Assembly (NCBI GenBank): GCA_916613615.1
Contig: OU744730.1
Span: 35,449,315-35,513,314 of the forward strand
Source of the DNA: Steromphala cineraria
Taxonomy: Eukaryota > Mollusca > Gastropoda > Trochida > Trochidae
Direction of reading: 5' to 3'
Length of the DNA stretch: 64,000 bases
A program made the position numbers and the translations under genes. Below are positions 54,649-64,000 of the stretch, piece after piece. The notes beneath the pieces were generated by a model. The model made no database searches, was not told the origin of the DNA, and was given only the letters and a program-made list of their open reading frames with translations. Positions within the stretch are counted from its first letter, which is position 1. Every line of letters starts with the position of its first letter.

Positions 54649-56659
54649 ATAGAGTTTTTGGAAGAGTTTCCTGACACATTCAGAACAGATCATAGAATTT
54701 AGTGTTCTAATAAAGAACTATTCTAAAAGTTGACCCTGTTACTCGTTCACTCAATAAAATATAATTCGTTCAGCACTTAGCAAACGTCTCCTTAGTCACG
54801 CGTTCACCACTGTTTCATGCCAGCTGTCTTTGAATGTAAATATCTCAGCGACCTTACGTTGGATTTTGATAAAATGTTGGATTTTTTATCAATAAGTATC
54901 AGTTTTTTAGAAAATACGATTGGAAAATACTTATTTATTCATTTAAAGCAATTCAGGATCGTTTTTATGCAGCATACAGGTACGTATCTTTGTGCAGCAT
55001 GAAGCCTCACTTAAATGTGTCGTCTTATATCCAAATGCTGACCAGCCTTTCATTTCTAAAACCAACATAATCTTAACTAAAGTCTACAGTTTTACAGCCA
55101 GAAATAGTTTTTCTCATAAGTACCTGAAAACCGACTTATAGACCAAAATAATACACCGAATGCACAAAAACATACTAATTCTCGCAGAGTAATTTGTTCA
55201 CTTTCCGTTGTGTAACAGGCGTACACGTTCCTACGGTGTGCGACTCCCTTATTATAGTTTTATTTAGAAATACAAGATCTATAACATATCTTGAAAGTTT
55301 TAAAGCAGATGATTTTAAAAGAAAGACTGAATTATAAAAATCTTATAATTAACTTATGAATGACCTAATGATAAAATATTTCAACCTTAGTAAATTAATC
55401 TATATTATTGGCAACTTATCGTTGTTATAATTCTTATAACAAAGTATATTGTATTCTAAATGATCTTTTTTGAAGAAATTATAGTAGACTTTCCTTCCTT
55501 AAAATAAAGTTAAAGAATCTTAGTATTGGTATTAAAAAGAAATGTGATATACATCATGTAAAAGGATCTTTAAAATTAGATACGAAACGCCTAGACATCA
55601 TTTCTCGGTTTCTTATGCTTAAAATCTGTCTAAGACTGTTACTTATCAAACTTATCAAGCAAGATTAAAATATATATCTAGTAATTGTGACGAATTATCT
55701 GAGACATGATGGGGTAATATTTTTCAATATAGGTCAATTTATTTGTAAAAAGTAATTACATTTAATAAGACAATATTCAGAAAGAAACATTATCAAGGGC
55801 GAAATGCCAAGCGTATTTCAGCGATTCAGAATACTTTTATAAACGCCTTGGTTAAGGAAATAGATTCATATAAAAACCTTAATTTACGCTTTGACAGTAT
55901 TATCTCATTTCATCTACACTGATGTCAAACCGGGTCAAGATGTATTGTAAACACATTTTGGTTTACAGTGATGGTATCACACTTTAATGTCCAAACCGGT
56001 GTGTATCACTCACTACACGCGTACGCATTCACTGTCGAGACAAGAACAGCTAAAGTGTAAACATCCGAATCTAACTCCACTTCCGTTATCTCCTAATTAA
56101 CTAATTAACAGACAACGTCTTCAAAACATATTAACGTCCCCGTGATGCGCAGTTCTTCTGGCTTCAAAAACATGTAACTTTAAAACTTGCAGATCAATAA
56201 ACCTGAGAAGAAATACACAGACACGGGAGTTGGTGGGTTTTGTGAAGAATTTTGGTCAAATAAATGGGTCAAATACCTTTGAGCGTATGGTTCTTACCAA
56301 AATGTATATTTCTATCGCCTGGTGACATCACATACTGGATTGCTGACAACAAATGTAAAAAAGGGCTTGGGAAGTCCATCATAAGAACCAAAATTCCCGG
56401 CGTTTCCAGGCCAAGACACGATAACGCATGGCGGTCCCTGAGAGCTCATATTTTTTATACGTTTGAGTACGCTTTGGACGTCGAAAGGATATACAAGCAA
56501 TACGTAAACAATCACATTTGTACAGCTGAAAAACTATTCAACATTAAAAATAGTTTTCACACCAAGACACAAAATGATTAACATTTTCCCTGTAGAACAG
56601 TTTATCCTCTTGAATATGCGTCCCAAACTTTCACTGTAAGATTATTGGGGTGATTAGTC
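54649..56659. other. AT-rich spacer, no gene recognised
   Basis: Short frames exist (54,817-55,002 plus; 56,264-56,581 plus) but have no recognisable motif, splice context or repetition. Composition is strongly AT-rich from 55,250 to 55,900. Nothing else is supported. Confidence 0.5.
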
Positions 56660-56726
56660 ATTCACTCTCTACACAAATGACTGTATTAGTAAATTACTAA
56701 TACAGTCATTTGTGTAGAGAGTGAAT
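56660..56726. repeat. 67-bp perfect palindrome
   Basis: Two 33-bp arms (ATTCACTCTCTACACAAATG… and its exact complement) surround a single central base at 56,693. It abuts the tail of the SINE-like element on its right. It may be an inverted duplication generated at a break or a snapback during replication. Confidence 0.95.
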
Positions 56727-56912
56727 GGTGAAGGTACACAACGGGGCTCCTGTATTGGTATTCAAGATCGAGAAGACCATACAGGTCCATACTTTTACCC
56801 AACGGCACAACACAGTGTAAAGCCCAAGTCACAAACCTTCGGTGTATCTACCAGGATTCGAACCCGGGTCTTTGGCATGACAGGCCAGCACACTGACCAC
56901 TACACCAATGTT
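56727..56912 (-). mobile_element. tRNA-derived SINE
   Basis: On the minus strand a tRNA-like head (about 56,912-56,845) has an A-box (GGTGTAGTGGTCAG) and a perfect B-box (GGTTCGAATCC, 56,864-56,854). An anticodon-like loop CTGTCAT (anticodon GTC, tRNA-Asp-like) is closed by GGC/GCC. The acceptor ends do not pair, so this is not a working tRNA. A non-tRNA body continues to the palindrome at 56,726. Transcription would be by RNA polymerase III. Confidence 0.65.
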
Positions 56913-56929
56913 TCTTGTTAAGCAATTAC

Positions 56930-57552
56930 ATGTCTTGATAAGATTTCTACTTACTAGTATGTAGCAACTGACGTAATCACTAGATAGTTTAGTTGAGTAA
57001 TGTGTATGGTGCTGCGTGAACTGGTAATAATACATGCCCAACTGTGATCGACATCCCTGCTCATGGAGAGTGATAAGGACAAGGGGTGGGTCTTCAGCCT
57101 CACACTTTCCTGAGTACTTTAATTCTGTTGCCAAGACACCTGAAGTATATATTTCAATCATGTGATATGAAGGTCTTATAAACATCACACAGATGAGCAA
57201 TAACTCAAAAACAAACATCAAGGATAATGAATAGTCATTCGATCTAAGATAGTGTTAATATTGATAATTTTTCTGTGAAATAATGTTTGAACTATTCATG
57301 CCATGATGTGTTACAGAAATAATTAAAAGAATTTATTTGAACATAAATCATCCAAAGATGAACTAATTTATCCATACGGATTGTTTATTATTCAAAGGTA
57401 CTGAAACTGTAGCCCGAGTTTCCTACTGGCTGTACATGTGTAGCTGAACATGAGCTACTTTTGATATTGACATGTTCGCATTACAGCCAGAGAGAGGTTC
57501 TATATATCCTCGGCAATTTACCGATACCTCGTGGTGTCGGCAGGGGTACTGT
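56930..57552. other. Spacer, no gene recognised
   Basis: AT-rich with scattered short frames. TCGGCAATTTACCGATACCTC near 57,510 contains a small self-complementary stretch. No feature is supported. Confidence 0.4.
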
Positions 57553-57730
57553 CACAGGAACCCGATATCGTAAATAGAATGTAGGTAAAACGTGAGTAAG
57601 AAAGATCCGTCCCCTATATGTAATAGAGTACTCTATTACATATAGGGCACGGATCTTTCTTACATATAGGGGACGGATCTTTCTTACCCACGTTTTACCT
57701 ACATTCTATTTACGATATCGGGTTCCTGTG
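57553..57730. repeat. Foldback hairpin with a duplicated arm segment
   Basis: The left arm (57,553-57,629) from CACAGGAACCCGATATCG to TAATAGAGT is mirrored by the right arm ending CGATATCGGGTTCCTGTG. The centre is AGAGTACTCT. The right arm is longer because about 24 bp (CATATAGGG…GGATCTTTCTTAC) occur twice in it. It is noncoding. Confidence 0.9.
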
Positions 57731-58257
57731 GGTACTGTTCAAACGAGGCTCGCAACAAATTCTAGTTCACGATATCTCTGCTTACGCGACGCGGTCCTAT
57801 TCTAGGGTGATTTGTACATGTACATATGTAGTTCACGGGCATCGATAACTAAAAGTATCCATCAACTTAATGTGCCGTTTCGGGTGTTTATTCGCATAAA
57901 TTCGTGCCCGCAATGACAGTTTTACCTGGGTCAGTGACGTCATACGCAAATCTCGCAGGTGCGCGAGAAGCACAATAATGCGTGATGTCAGGGGTCAACT
58001 AGTCATGTGATCGGCAAAGAGCAAGTTTTAAAAGAATGGAACTGTAACAACAGTTAAATAACATCCTGAGCAATAAAGAATAGGGCAAACTGACCGATGT
58101 TCGGAGAGGGTTCTGATCCAAATATTTTCAACGATTGTTTTGTCAAATATTATCTGAAGAAAATCGCCAAAAATTGAAACCTGGACATGGCATGTACACG
58201 GTTCATATTTTCTTCAGAAAGTCACTTGCTGCAGGAAAACATCGTTAAGGAAATAGA
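57731..58257. other. Spacer downstream of the LINE fragment
   Basis: No gene is visible. It would contain the 3' tail of the LINE relic at 58,258-58,824 (minus strand), but no poly(A) or short-repeat tail could be identified. Confidence 0.35.
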
Positions 58258-58824
58258 TCAGGTGTTATAATTATTTCTGTATAGTCCTCTGTTGTATATC
58301 GCCATGATTGACATGACATACACAGCACAACTGTTGTGAAAATCACACACAAGTTCCAAGTCAATAACAGCACCGGGGGGTCTGCCGATGAGGTACTGTT
58401 TAAATGTCTCATCATCTACATTGTTAAGAAATGCGCAGAAGATCAGTAGAAAGTTGTTGTTCAGCCTATTCAAGAATTGAGCGTAAAGAGGCTCGAGAAA
58501 GCTACATGATGTCAGTACATGCCTTAGCAAGTCGCAGTATTCCATGCCACATAGGTTACAGACATCTCTGGTATTCTGGGGAACTGCTACCCACAGTCGA
58601 GCAAGAAGTGAGTATTGTGTGAAGAAGTCTCTATTCCGAGCGTATCTCCAAACTGCTGCTATACCTTGTGCCTGGTGTAGGAACTTGAACCGAATGAAGT
58701 CAGGGTCGTTGTTCACATGTGATAACAGCTGTTGTGATCTGTGCTGCCGGATTGTCTTTGACACGAGCTTCTTCCATTGGAACTCGGACATGAGGTTGTT
58801 GTCGAGGAGATAGTCATACAGCAA
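58258..58824 (-). pseudogene. C-terminal fragment of a non-LTR retrotransposon ORF2
   Basis: 188 residues ending at a natural stop. The centre reads DVCNLCGMEYCDLLRHVLTSC, a Cys-x2-Cys…His…Cys cluster like the zinc-binding region that follows reverse transcriptase in many invertebrate LINEs. The tail FLIGRPPG-like motif (YLIGRPPGAVIDLE) and a final helix are also typical of such C-termini. Upstream on the minus strand the frame breaks at about 58,830, and no RT motifs are found, so it is a 5'-truncated copy, as LINEs often are. Different from the L1-like element at 35,431-41,087. Confidence 0.5.
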
Positions 58825-59397
58825 GTTGATAAGATTATGACTCTCGAGAAAAATCAGGATGTTGTTGTTCCATGGACAGCTAGGTTGGCTTTTGATATAT
58901 TCTTAACATCAGATAGTACAAAAAAGGATGATATACCATGATAGTAAAACACACTGGGCGGGCTATCATAAAGAAAACCGCTGTCACAACATTAGAAATG
59001 ATAAAATATTGTCTATAGAGATCTACACAGCAAAGAAATAATTTACATTATCAGGATATTGATGCAACTGAAAAGATAACCCAGCAAAGCGACAATAAAA
59101 CGGATAATGTTGAAATTTCACTAAATAAGTAAATTTTGGAATATCATATCCGTATGCCATACCTAAAAGTTATCCGTAACAATTTTGGCAAGTCATTATT
59201 TCAACATTTCGAAAACAGTATTTTTCATTATTGTCTTCAAAATCCTTTATAAGTAAGCAACAGCTTTGGGCCTAAGTCATATTTGTACCTCTGCATTAAG
59301 TCAATGTAATGATGTTGATTTTGATTAAGAGCGTCTGTATGGAAAGTTTAAACTGAAATTTAAGAAAATCGGAATTTAAAATATCCGTCTATTTAAA
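58825..59397. other. AT-rich spacer
   Basis: The first 60 bp may be the frameshifted continuation of the LINE fragment (AACTTGCTGTATGACTATC read on the minus strand). Beyond that nothing is recognised. Confidence 0.35.
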
Positions 59398-59985
59398 ACA
59401 CGTTGACTGCCGACCACGAGTATAGTCGTGTTGTTGATGTTACACAAATTGCCACTACGAGTTATCTCGTAGCAAAATTATGGTTTTTTATAACATAAAT
59501 TAGAAATGGGCAAATTTGTTACAACAAGCTTACTTCATCTAGCAACACCGAAGAACCACAAAATGGTCAAACTTTTTATTAACTTATTATACAAACATCA
59601 TTCCGAAAGACTGGGAAGTTTTAGGATTTTACTCCGCAGCTGGAGCAATTCATGACAACCATGTGGTATCTGGCGTTAACGTGGTAATTCATATCAGGAA
59701 GAGGGACATAGTGATCAACATCTTTCACAGAATCATCAGTACTTGAGTCATCTGTCATGTCCCATGCGTCTTCAGAACTCTATCCCATTTCAAGAGTTGC
59801 ACTTTCGACACCACTGACCATCAAAATGGCCTCTACAAGACATGCAGACATGTGCTTGTGTTAAATTTGGCACAAGTACAAGCACAAGGGAGGTTATTCT
59901 AGACATTATCACCCCGTGTGAACGTGTACGCCAGGGCTATATTCCCAGAAGGGAAATGTACGCTCCCCAATGCTGGCCGTAAGTT
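59398..59985 (-). mobile_element. Possible piggyBac-like relic (one end plus coding debris)
   Basis: Near 59,397 a tip reads AACACGTTGACTGCCGACC and is followed by the small palindromes CACGAGTATAGTCGTG and CTACGAGTTATCTCGTAG, an arrangement I associate with ends of some piggyBac-like elements. TTTAA precedes it. On the minus strand, debris with acidic DDSSTDDSVKDVDHY, the cysteine pairs CMSCRGHFDGQWCRKC and CSSCG, and an AATAAA signal near 59,579 suggests the end of a gene. Frames are broken. It shows no DDD core and is unrelated in sequence to copies A-C. Confidence 0.3.
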
Positions 59986-60319
59986 TCATGTTGCAATTTG
60001 TCTGTTGTTAGTAGAATTTTGTTAAATATCTCAAAATATATACACTTTTAAACAGAGATATTTCATGCTGTTAATGAGCATTCAATACATTATACGTATA
60101 CCAAGTTTCAACCATTTATTCAATGCATAGAGTTATGTGATTAGACATTAATGGCACTGCCGTCAGTGATACACATTTGAATTTCGGATTTCAGTCACAA
60201 ATACTATGACACCAACTGATCCAAATGTTTTAAAGTTCTGTCAAACTTTATTATGTCTTATTATAAGTAATCGGGCGAAATATAAAAACTAGAAGGTTTA
60301 CAGTTTAGCAGCATTTCTG

Positions 60320-60500
60320 GTTTAAAGAAAAATCAGTGTATGCTTCCAAGTCGCAACAACGTGTCTTTAATGTACGCTCTCAATTTATCATGGTGTCCGC
60401 TCTCAAGAGCGTAGTTCATTGCTAGTCAACGAGTCTTTACAGCTTTCTAAGCCTTTTGGTTCCGGAGAAGTCGAAATTAGGGCCAGATGAGCTAAAAACT
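60320..60500 (-). repeat. Cluster of TTGRRAGCGKACAC words plus a TTAGCTCATC element tip
   Basis: On the minus strand three related words (TTGAGAGCGGACAC, TTGAGAGCGTACA and TTGGAAGCATACAC) lie within about 75 bp (60,341-60,411). A partial TTTAGCTCATCTGGCCC tip is at 60,498-60,482. A matching cluster in plus orientation is at 63,288-63,357. Confidence 0.55.
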
Positions 60501-60851
60501 GCAGCTCCAGGGATTGTCACACCCTTGAAAATGGAGGATTATCATAGCGCTTTTATAGAAATGTATAATTTGGTAACCCACGTGTACAACTTATTGAAGA
60601 AATTGGTTCATTAGCTCATTCCAATTGTTAGTGGGACAAATATCCCATCAACCCAATCAGAGTATATTTTGGTAAAAATAGAAGTAATGGAAAATAGAAA
60701 ATAGATTCAATAATGAAATGGAAGTGAGGATATTATCGCAGCAGCATGGAATGTAGATAATGAAAAGATTAAAGTTTGAAAGGTTATCAATATGTTTGCA
60801 CTTGCTTCTATCTCGTCATTATTGGTTTTGCCGATTATGAAGATCTAAAGG

Positions 60852-62258
60852 GGAGCTAGGGCGGGGAGGTGGAGGGATGTTTTCCCATACAAAGCTGGGG
60901 GTCCCTGATTTTCAATTTATTACTTCAGTGGTAGGGGGTTTGGAGGTGGAGGGGAGGTGGAGGGATGTTTTCCCAAACAAAGCTGGGGGTCCCTGATTTT
61001 CAATTTATTACTTCAGTGGTAGAGGGTTTGGAGGTGGAGGGGAGGTGGAGGGATGTTTTCCCATACAAAGCTGGGGGTCCCTGATTTTCAATTTATTACT
61101 TCAGTGGTAGGGGGTTTGGAGGTGGAGGGGAGGTGAAGGGATGTTTTCCCATACAAAGCTGCGGGTCCCTGATTTTCAATTTATTACTTCAGTGGTAGGG
61201 GGTTTGGAGGTGGAGGGGAGGTGGAGGGATGTTTTCCCATACAAAGCTGGGGGTCCCTGATTTTCAATTTATTACTTCAGTGGTAGGGGGTTTGGAGGTG
61301 GAGGGGAGGTGGAGGGATGTTTTCCCATACAAAGCTGGGGGTCCCTGATTTTCAATTTATTACTTCAGTGGTAGGGGGTTTGGAGGTGGAGGGGAGGTGG
61401 AGGGATGTTTTCCCATACAAAGCTGGGGGTCCCTGATTTTCAATTTATTACTTCAGTGGTAGAGGGTTTGGAGGTGGAGGGGAGGTGGAGGGATGTTTTC
61501 CCATACAAAGCTGGGGGTCCCTGATTTTCAATTTATTACTTCAGTGGTAGGGGGTTTGGAGGTGGAGGGGAGGTGGAGGGATGTTTTCCCATACAAAGCT
61601 GCGGGTCCCTGATTTTCAATTTATTACTTCAGTGGTAGGGGGTTTGGAGGTGGAGGGGAGGTGGAGGGATGTTTTCCCATACAAAGCTGGGGGTCCCTGA
61701 TTTTCAATTTATTACTTCAGTGGTAGGGGGTTTGGAGGTGGAGGGGAGGTGGAGGGATGTTTTCCCATACAAAGCTGGGGGTCCCTGATTTTCAATTTAT
61801 TACTTCAGTGGTAGGGGGTTTGGAGGTGGAGGGGAGGTGGAGGGATGTTTTCCCATACAAAGCTGGGGGTCCCTGATTTTCAATTTATTACTTCAGTGGT
61901 AGAGGGTTTGGAGGTGGAGGGGAGGTGGAGGGAGGTTTTCCCATACAAAGCTGGGGGTCCCTGATTTTCAATTTATTACTTCAGTGGTAGGGGGTTTGGA
62001 GGTGGAGGGGAGGTGGAGGGATGTTTTCCCATACAAAGCTGCGGGTCCCTGATTTTCAATTTATTACTTCAGTGGTAGGGGGTTTGGAGGTGGCGGGGAG
62101 GTGGAGGGATGTTTTCCCATACAAAGCTGGGGGTCCCTGATTTTCAATTTATTACTTCAGTGGTAGGGGGTTTGGAGGTGGAGGGGAGGTGGAGGGATGT
62201 TTTCCCATACAAAGCTGGGGGTCCCTGATTTTCAATTTATTACTTCAGTGGTAGGGGG
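60852..62258 (+). repeat. 88-bp minisatellite, 16 units, with a five-unit higher-order period
   Basis: GGATGTTTTCCCATACAAAG recurs every 88 bp from 60,875 to 62,195 (15 equal steps). Each unit carries a G-rich stretch (GGGGGTTTGGAGGTGGAGGG) that could form a G-quadruplex. Variants repeat every 440 bp: GTAGAGGG at 61,021, 61,461 and 61,901; GCGGGTCCC at 61,161, 61,601 and 62,041. A five-monomer block was therefore amplified. The same monomer reappears inverted at 63,845-64,000. Confidence 0.97.
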
Positions 62259-62428
62259 AAACGTAACGTGAGTGAGTGAGTGAGTGAGATGGTGTTTAAC
62301 GTGTTTTAAACAATATTTCAAGGGAAACGTAACGTAATTTTGTAATGCAAAATGCGCATTTACTGTTTGTTTAGCTCATTTGGCCTGAAAGGCCCGATGG
62401 GCTTAAAGCATGGCATGGCATGGTGTCC
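62258..62428 (+). repeat. Inner part of the left foldback arm
   Basis: It begins AAACGTAACGTGAGTGAGTG (with a GAGT microsatellite) and continues through AATGCGCATTTACTGTTTG to CATGGCATGG. Its inverted copy is 63,689-63,842. Together with the minisatellite it forms one arm of a large inverted repeat. ACGTAACGT-type words occur twice in each arm. Confidence 0.9.
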
Positions 62429-62562
62429 GGCGACCGTCAGTCCGTCAGTAAACTTTGTGCATTTTCGACTTCTTCTCCAGAACGATAAGGCTTAGAAAGC
62501 TGAAATCTTGTGTATAGACTCATTAACTATTTAAAATTGAATATGAAGTCTGATGAGCTAAA
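62370..62562. mobile_element. Short TTTAGCTCATC TIR element, second copy
   Basis: Starts TTTAGCTCATTTGGCC and ends TGATGAGCTAAA. The body has CCGTCAGTCCGTCAGTAAAC and AAGCTGAAATCTTGTG, as in the copy at 47,279. It is only about 190 bp, so internally deleted. Its left part is included in the foldback arm. Confidence 0.6.
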
Positions 62563-63688
62563 AAAAACAATCTCCTAAGTTGAAAATAAATAATCTATAA
62601 TCTATGGTCTTGAAATTAGTGCCCCCCGCTTGCTACGGGCCTGCTTGTTACTAAATAAGTTAAGAGGGTTAAGAGAGTTAAAAGTGATGAAATTGATCCA
62701 AACAATTTTTCAAATCAAGAAAGACAATATATGTTAAGGGACAACCCCTGGATATACCGGATATAGGCCAGTCTGTCTTAAGCAATACCAATTATAAGGA
62801 AGGATGCGGAGTATTGGCCAGGACACTGATCCATTGGCGGAGAAGGCAAACCATTTGTACATCAGAAATTCTTAAAAAGATTAATGATCTAATAAATGAC
62901 ATTAGACCTCGATGATGACATTAGTCCTAAACATATGATGACATTATTTCACAACGTATCCGTATTGCAAACAAACTTGAGATGCCAACGTGTCCAGATT
63001 TGTTGATATTACTCTGCAACTTATCCCTTGTAAGGTTCAGGTGGATTAGTTATTTCTTTAATATGGTCAAAGTGTTTATCAGCAAGTGTCAAACTGCTTG
63101 CTTCTAAAGCCTCCATCTTAAATATTAGACGAAAGGGCAATTACGAAGGACAGCAATGCAATTAAGTTATTATGCAACACTCAAAGAATGACGATGACAG
63201 ATAAAAAAAAATATTTTCAACAAAAAATATGACACGCATATGTGGGTACGACCGGATTATCGGTAGAAAAGTTATCAGATCAGTTACTTGGAAGCGTACA
63301 CAAAATTTCTATGGCGTGAGTTGAGAGCGGACACTTGCGTAAATTGGAAGCGGACACCACACGACCACGTGGCGGGATGAAAATCTATAATTTTCTTCAC
63401 AGTCCAGAAGCGCATTGACTTCAAATTTTACAGATACTCTTATCAATACTTTTAACACTTACTGTTGCAGTATCAGCTCTAAATGAAGTTTAATTATAAT
63501 CAACGGATGAAAAATTGTGAGTGACTGTCAAACTTACCGGCCAAGACGTCGTAGATTTTCATACATAGTAAAATAACAAGGGCATAAAATCAGCTGCAAT
63601 CTTGTATGATAGATTATGGATATCCACTATTTTACAACATGAAAGGGTTTTAGCAATTAGGGTGTCGTCAAAGGTGACATTTTTTCTC
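62563..63688. other. Loop of the inverted repeat, no gene recognised
   Basis: About 1.1 kb of AT-rich sequence between the arms. It contains the word cluster TTGGAAGCGTACAC / TTGAGAGCGGACAC / TTGGAAGCGGACAC (63,288, 63,321, 63,344). No open frame of note is present, so if this is a transposon it is non-autonomous. Confidence 0.5.
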
Positions 63689-64000
63689 ATGCCATGCCAT
63701 GCTTTAAGCCCATCTGCCAAATGAGCTAAACAAACAGTAAATGCGCATTTTGCATTACAAAATTACGTTACGTTTCCCTTGAAATATTGTTAAAAAACAC
63801 GTTAAACACCATCTCACTCACTCACTCACTCACGTTACGTTTCCTACCACTGAAGTAATAAATTGAAAATCAGGGACCCGCAGCTTTGTATGGGAAAACA
63901 TCAATCAACCTCCCCTCCACCTCCAAACCCCCTACCACTGAAGTAATAAATTGAAAATCAGGGACCCCCAGCTTTGTATGGGAAAACATCCCTCCACCTC
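63689..64000 (-). repeat. Right foldback arm (inverted copy, truncated by window end)
   Basis: The reverse complement of the 62,428-62,258 segment is followed by the 88-bp minisatellite in inverted orientation (GAAGTAATAAATTGAAAATC, then GGGAAAACATC…), still in progress at the last base. Small differences from the left arm (a missing GGCCTG segment near 63,717) show the arms have diverged slightly. Confidence 0.92.

Noticed and set aside
56264..56581. 105-codon plus frame
   Set aside because: No recognisable motif, no splice or promoter context, and an equally plausible frame on the other strand.
56843..56915. Candidate tRNA-Asp gene (minus strand) with good A and B boxes
   Set aside because: Acceptor stem ends do not pair and the sequence continues into a SINE body; treated as a SINE promoter head, not a tRNA gene.
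60852..62258. CRISPR-like regular repeat
   Set aside because: The whole 88-bp unit repeats, including the would-be spacers; this is a eukaryotic minisatellite.

Overview
The window reads as a repeat-dominated stretch of animal nuclear genome. It shows no operons, exon/intron gene remnants with AG/GT splice borders, AT-rich spacers and many eukaryotic transposon families. The company kept (BEL/Pao-type retroelement, L1-like LINE, piggyBac elements, P2X7-domain and THAP/Kolobok-type relics, and TTTAGCTCATC-ended short repeats that I associate with molluscan genomes) points to a marine invertebrate, probably a mollusc. That placement is inference. I see no intact ordinary host gene; nearly everything is mobile DNA or its debris.

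Region 1 (1-11,218). A block of about 6.4 kb is present twice in direct orientation: 1-4,375 matches 6,424-10,808. Each copy carries a decayed BEL/Pao-type gag-protease-pol remnant on the minus strand, followed by part of a host-like repeat unit. Between the copies lies a fragment of an uncharacterised 'LGCDTTS' protein (4,336-4,845).

Region 2 (11,219-44,859). A tandem array (long unit about 2.8 kb, short deleted unit 1,847 bp) has been invaded by three copies of one large piggyBac family and by a 5.66-kb L1-like LINE. Copy A (11,223-20,065) and copy B (20,580-27,671) point in opposite directions 0.5 kb apart. Each has intact TIRs, TTAA target duplications and a full-length DDD transposase. 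Copy C (about 41,442-44,855) is truncated. Both ends of these elements carry long noncoding arrays of about 150-200-bp subterminal repeats, and the left and right repeat types share a common core. Empty-site copies of both insertion points survive elsewhere in the window.

Region 3 (44,860-59,400). Lower-copy sequence holds relics: a THAP/Kolobok-type transposase pseudogene, a three-exon P2X7-like-domain pseudogene, short TIR elements, a 3.2-kb TTAA-flanked TIR element with a 1.8-kb Merlin-like element nested in it, a remarkable cluster of five small perfect hairpins, three foldback hairpins, a tRNA-derived SINE and a LINE C-terminus.

Region 4 (59,400-64,000). A possible piggyBac relic is followed by a 16-copy 88-bp minisatellite with a five-monomer higher-order period. 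It forms one arm of a large inverted repeat whose other arm runs off the window end (foldback-element architecture).

How the parts work together: the only plausibly functional proteins are the two piggyBac transposases. They could act on their own TIRs, on truncated copy C, and in principle on the 16.4-kb A+B unit as one composite element.
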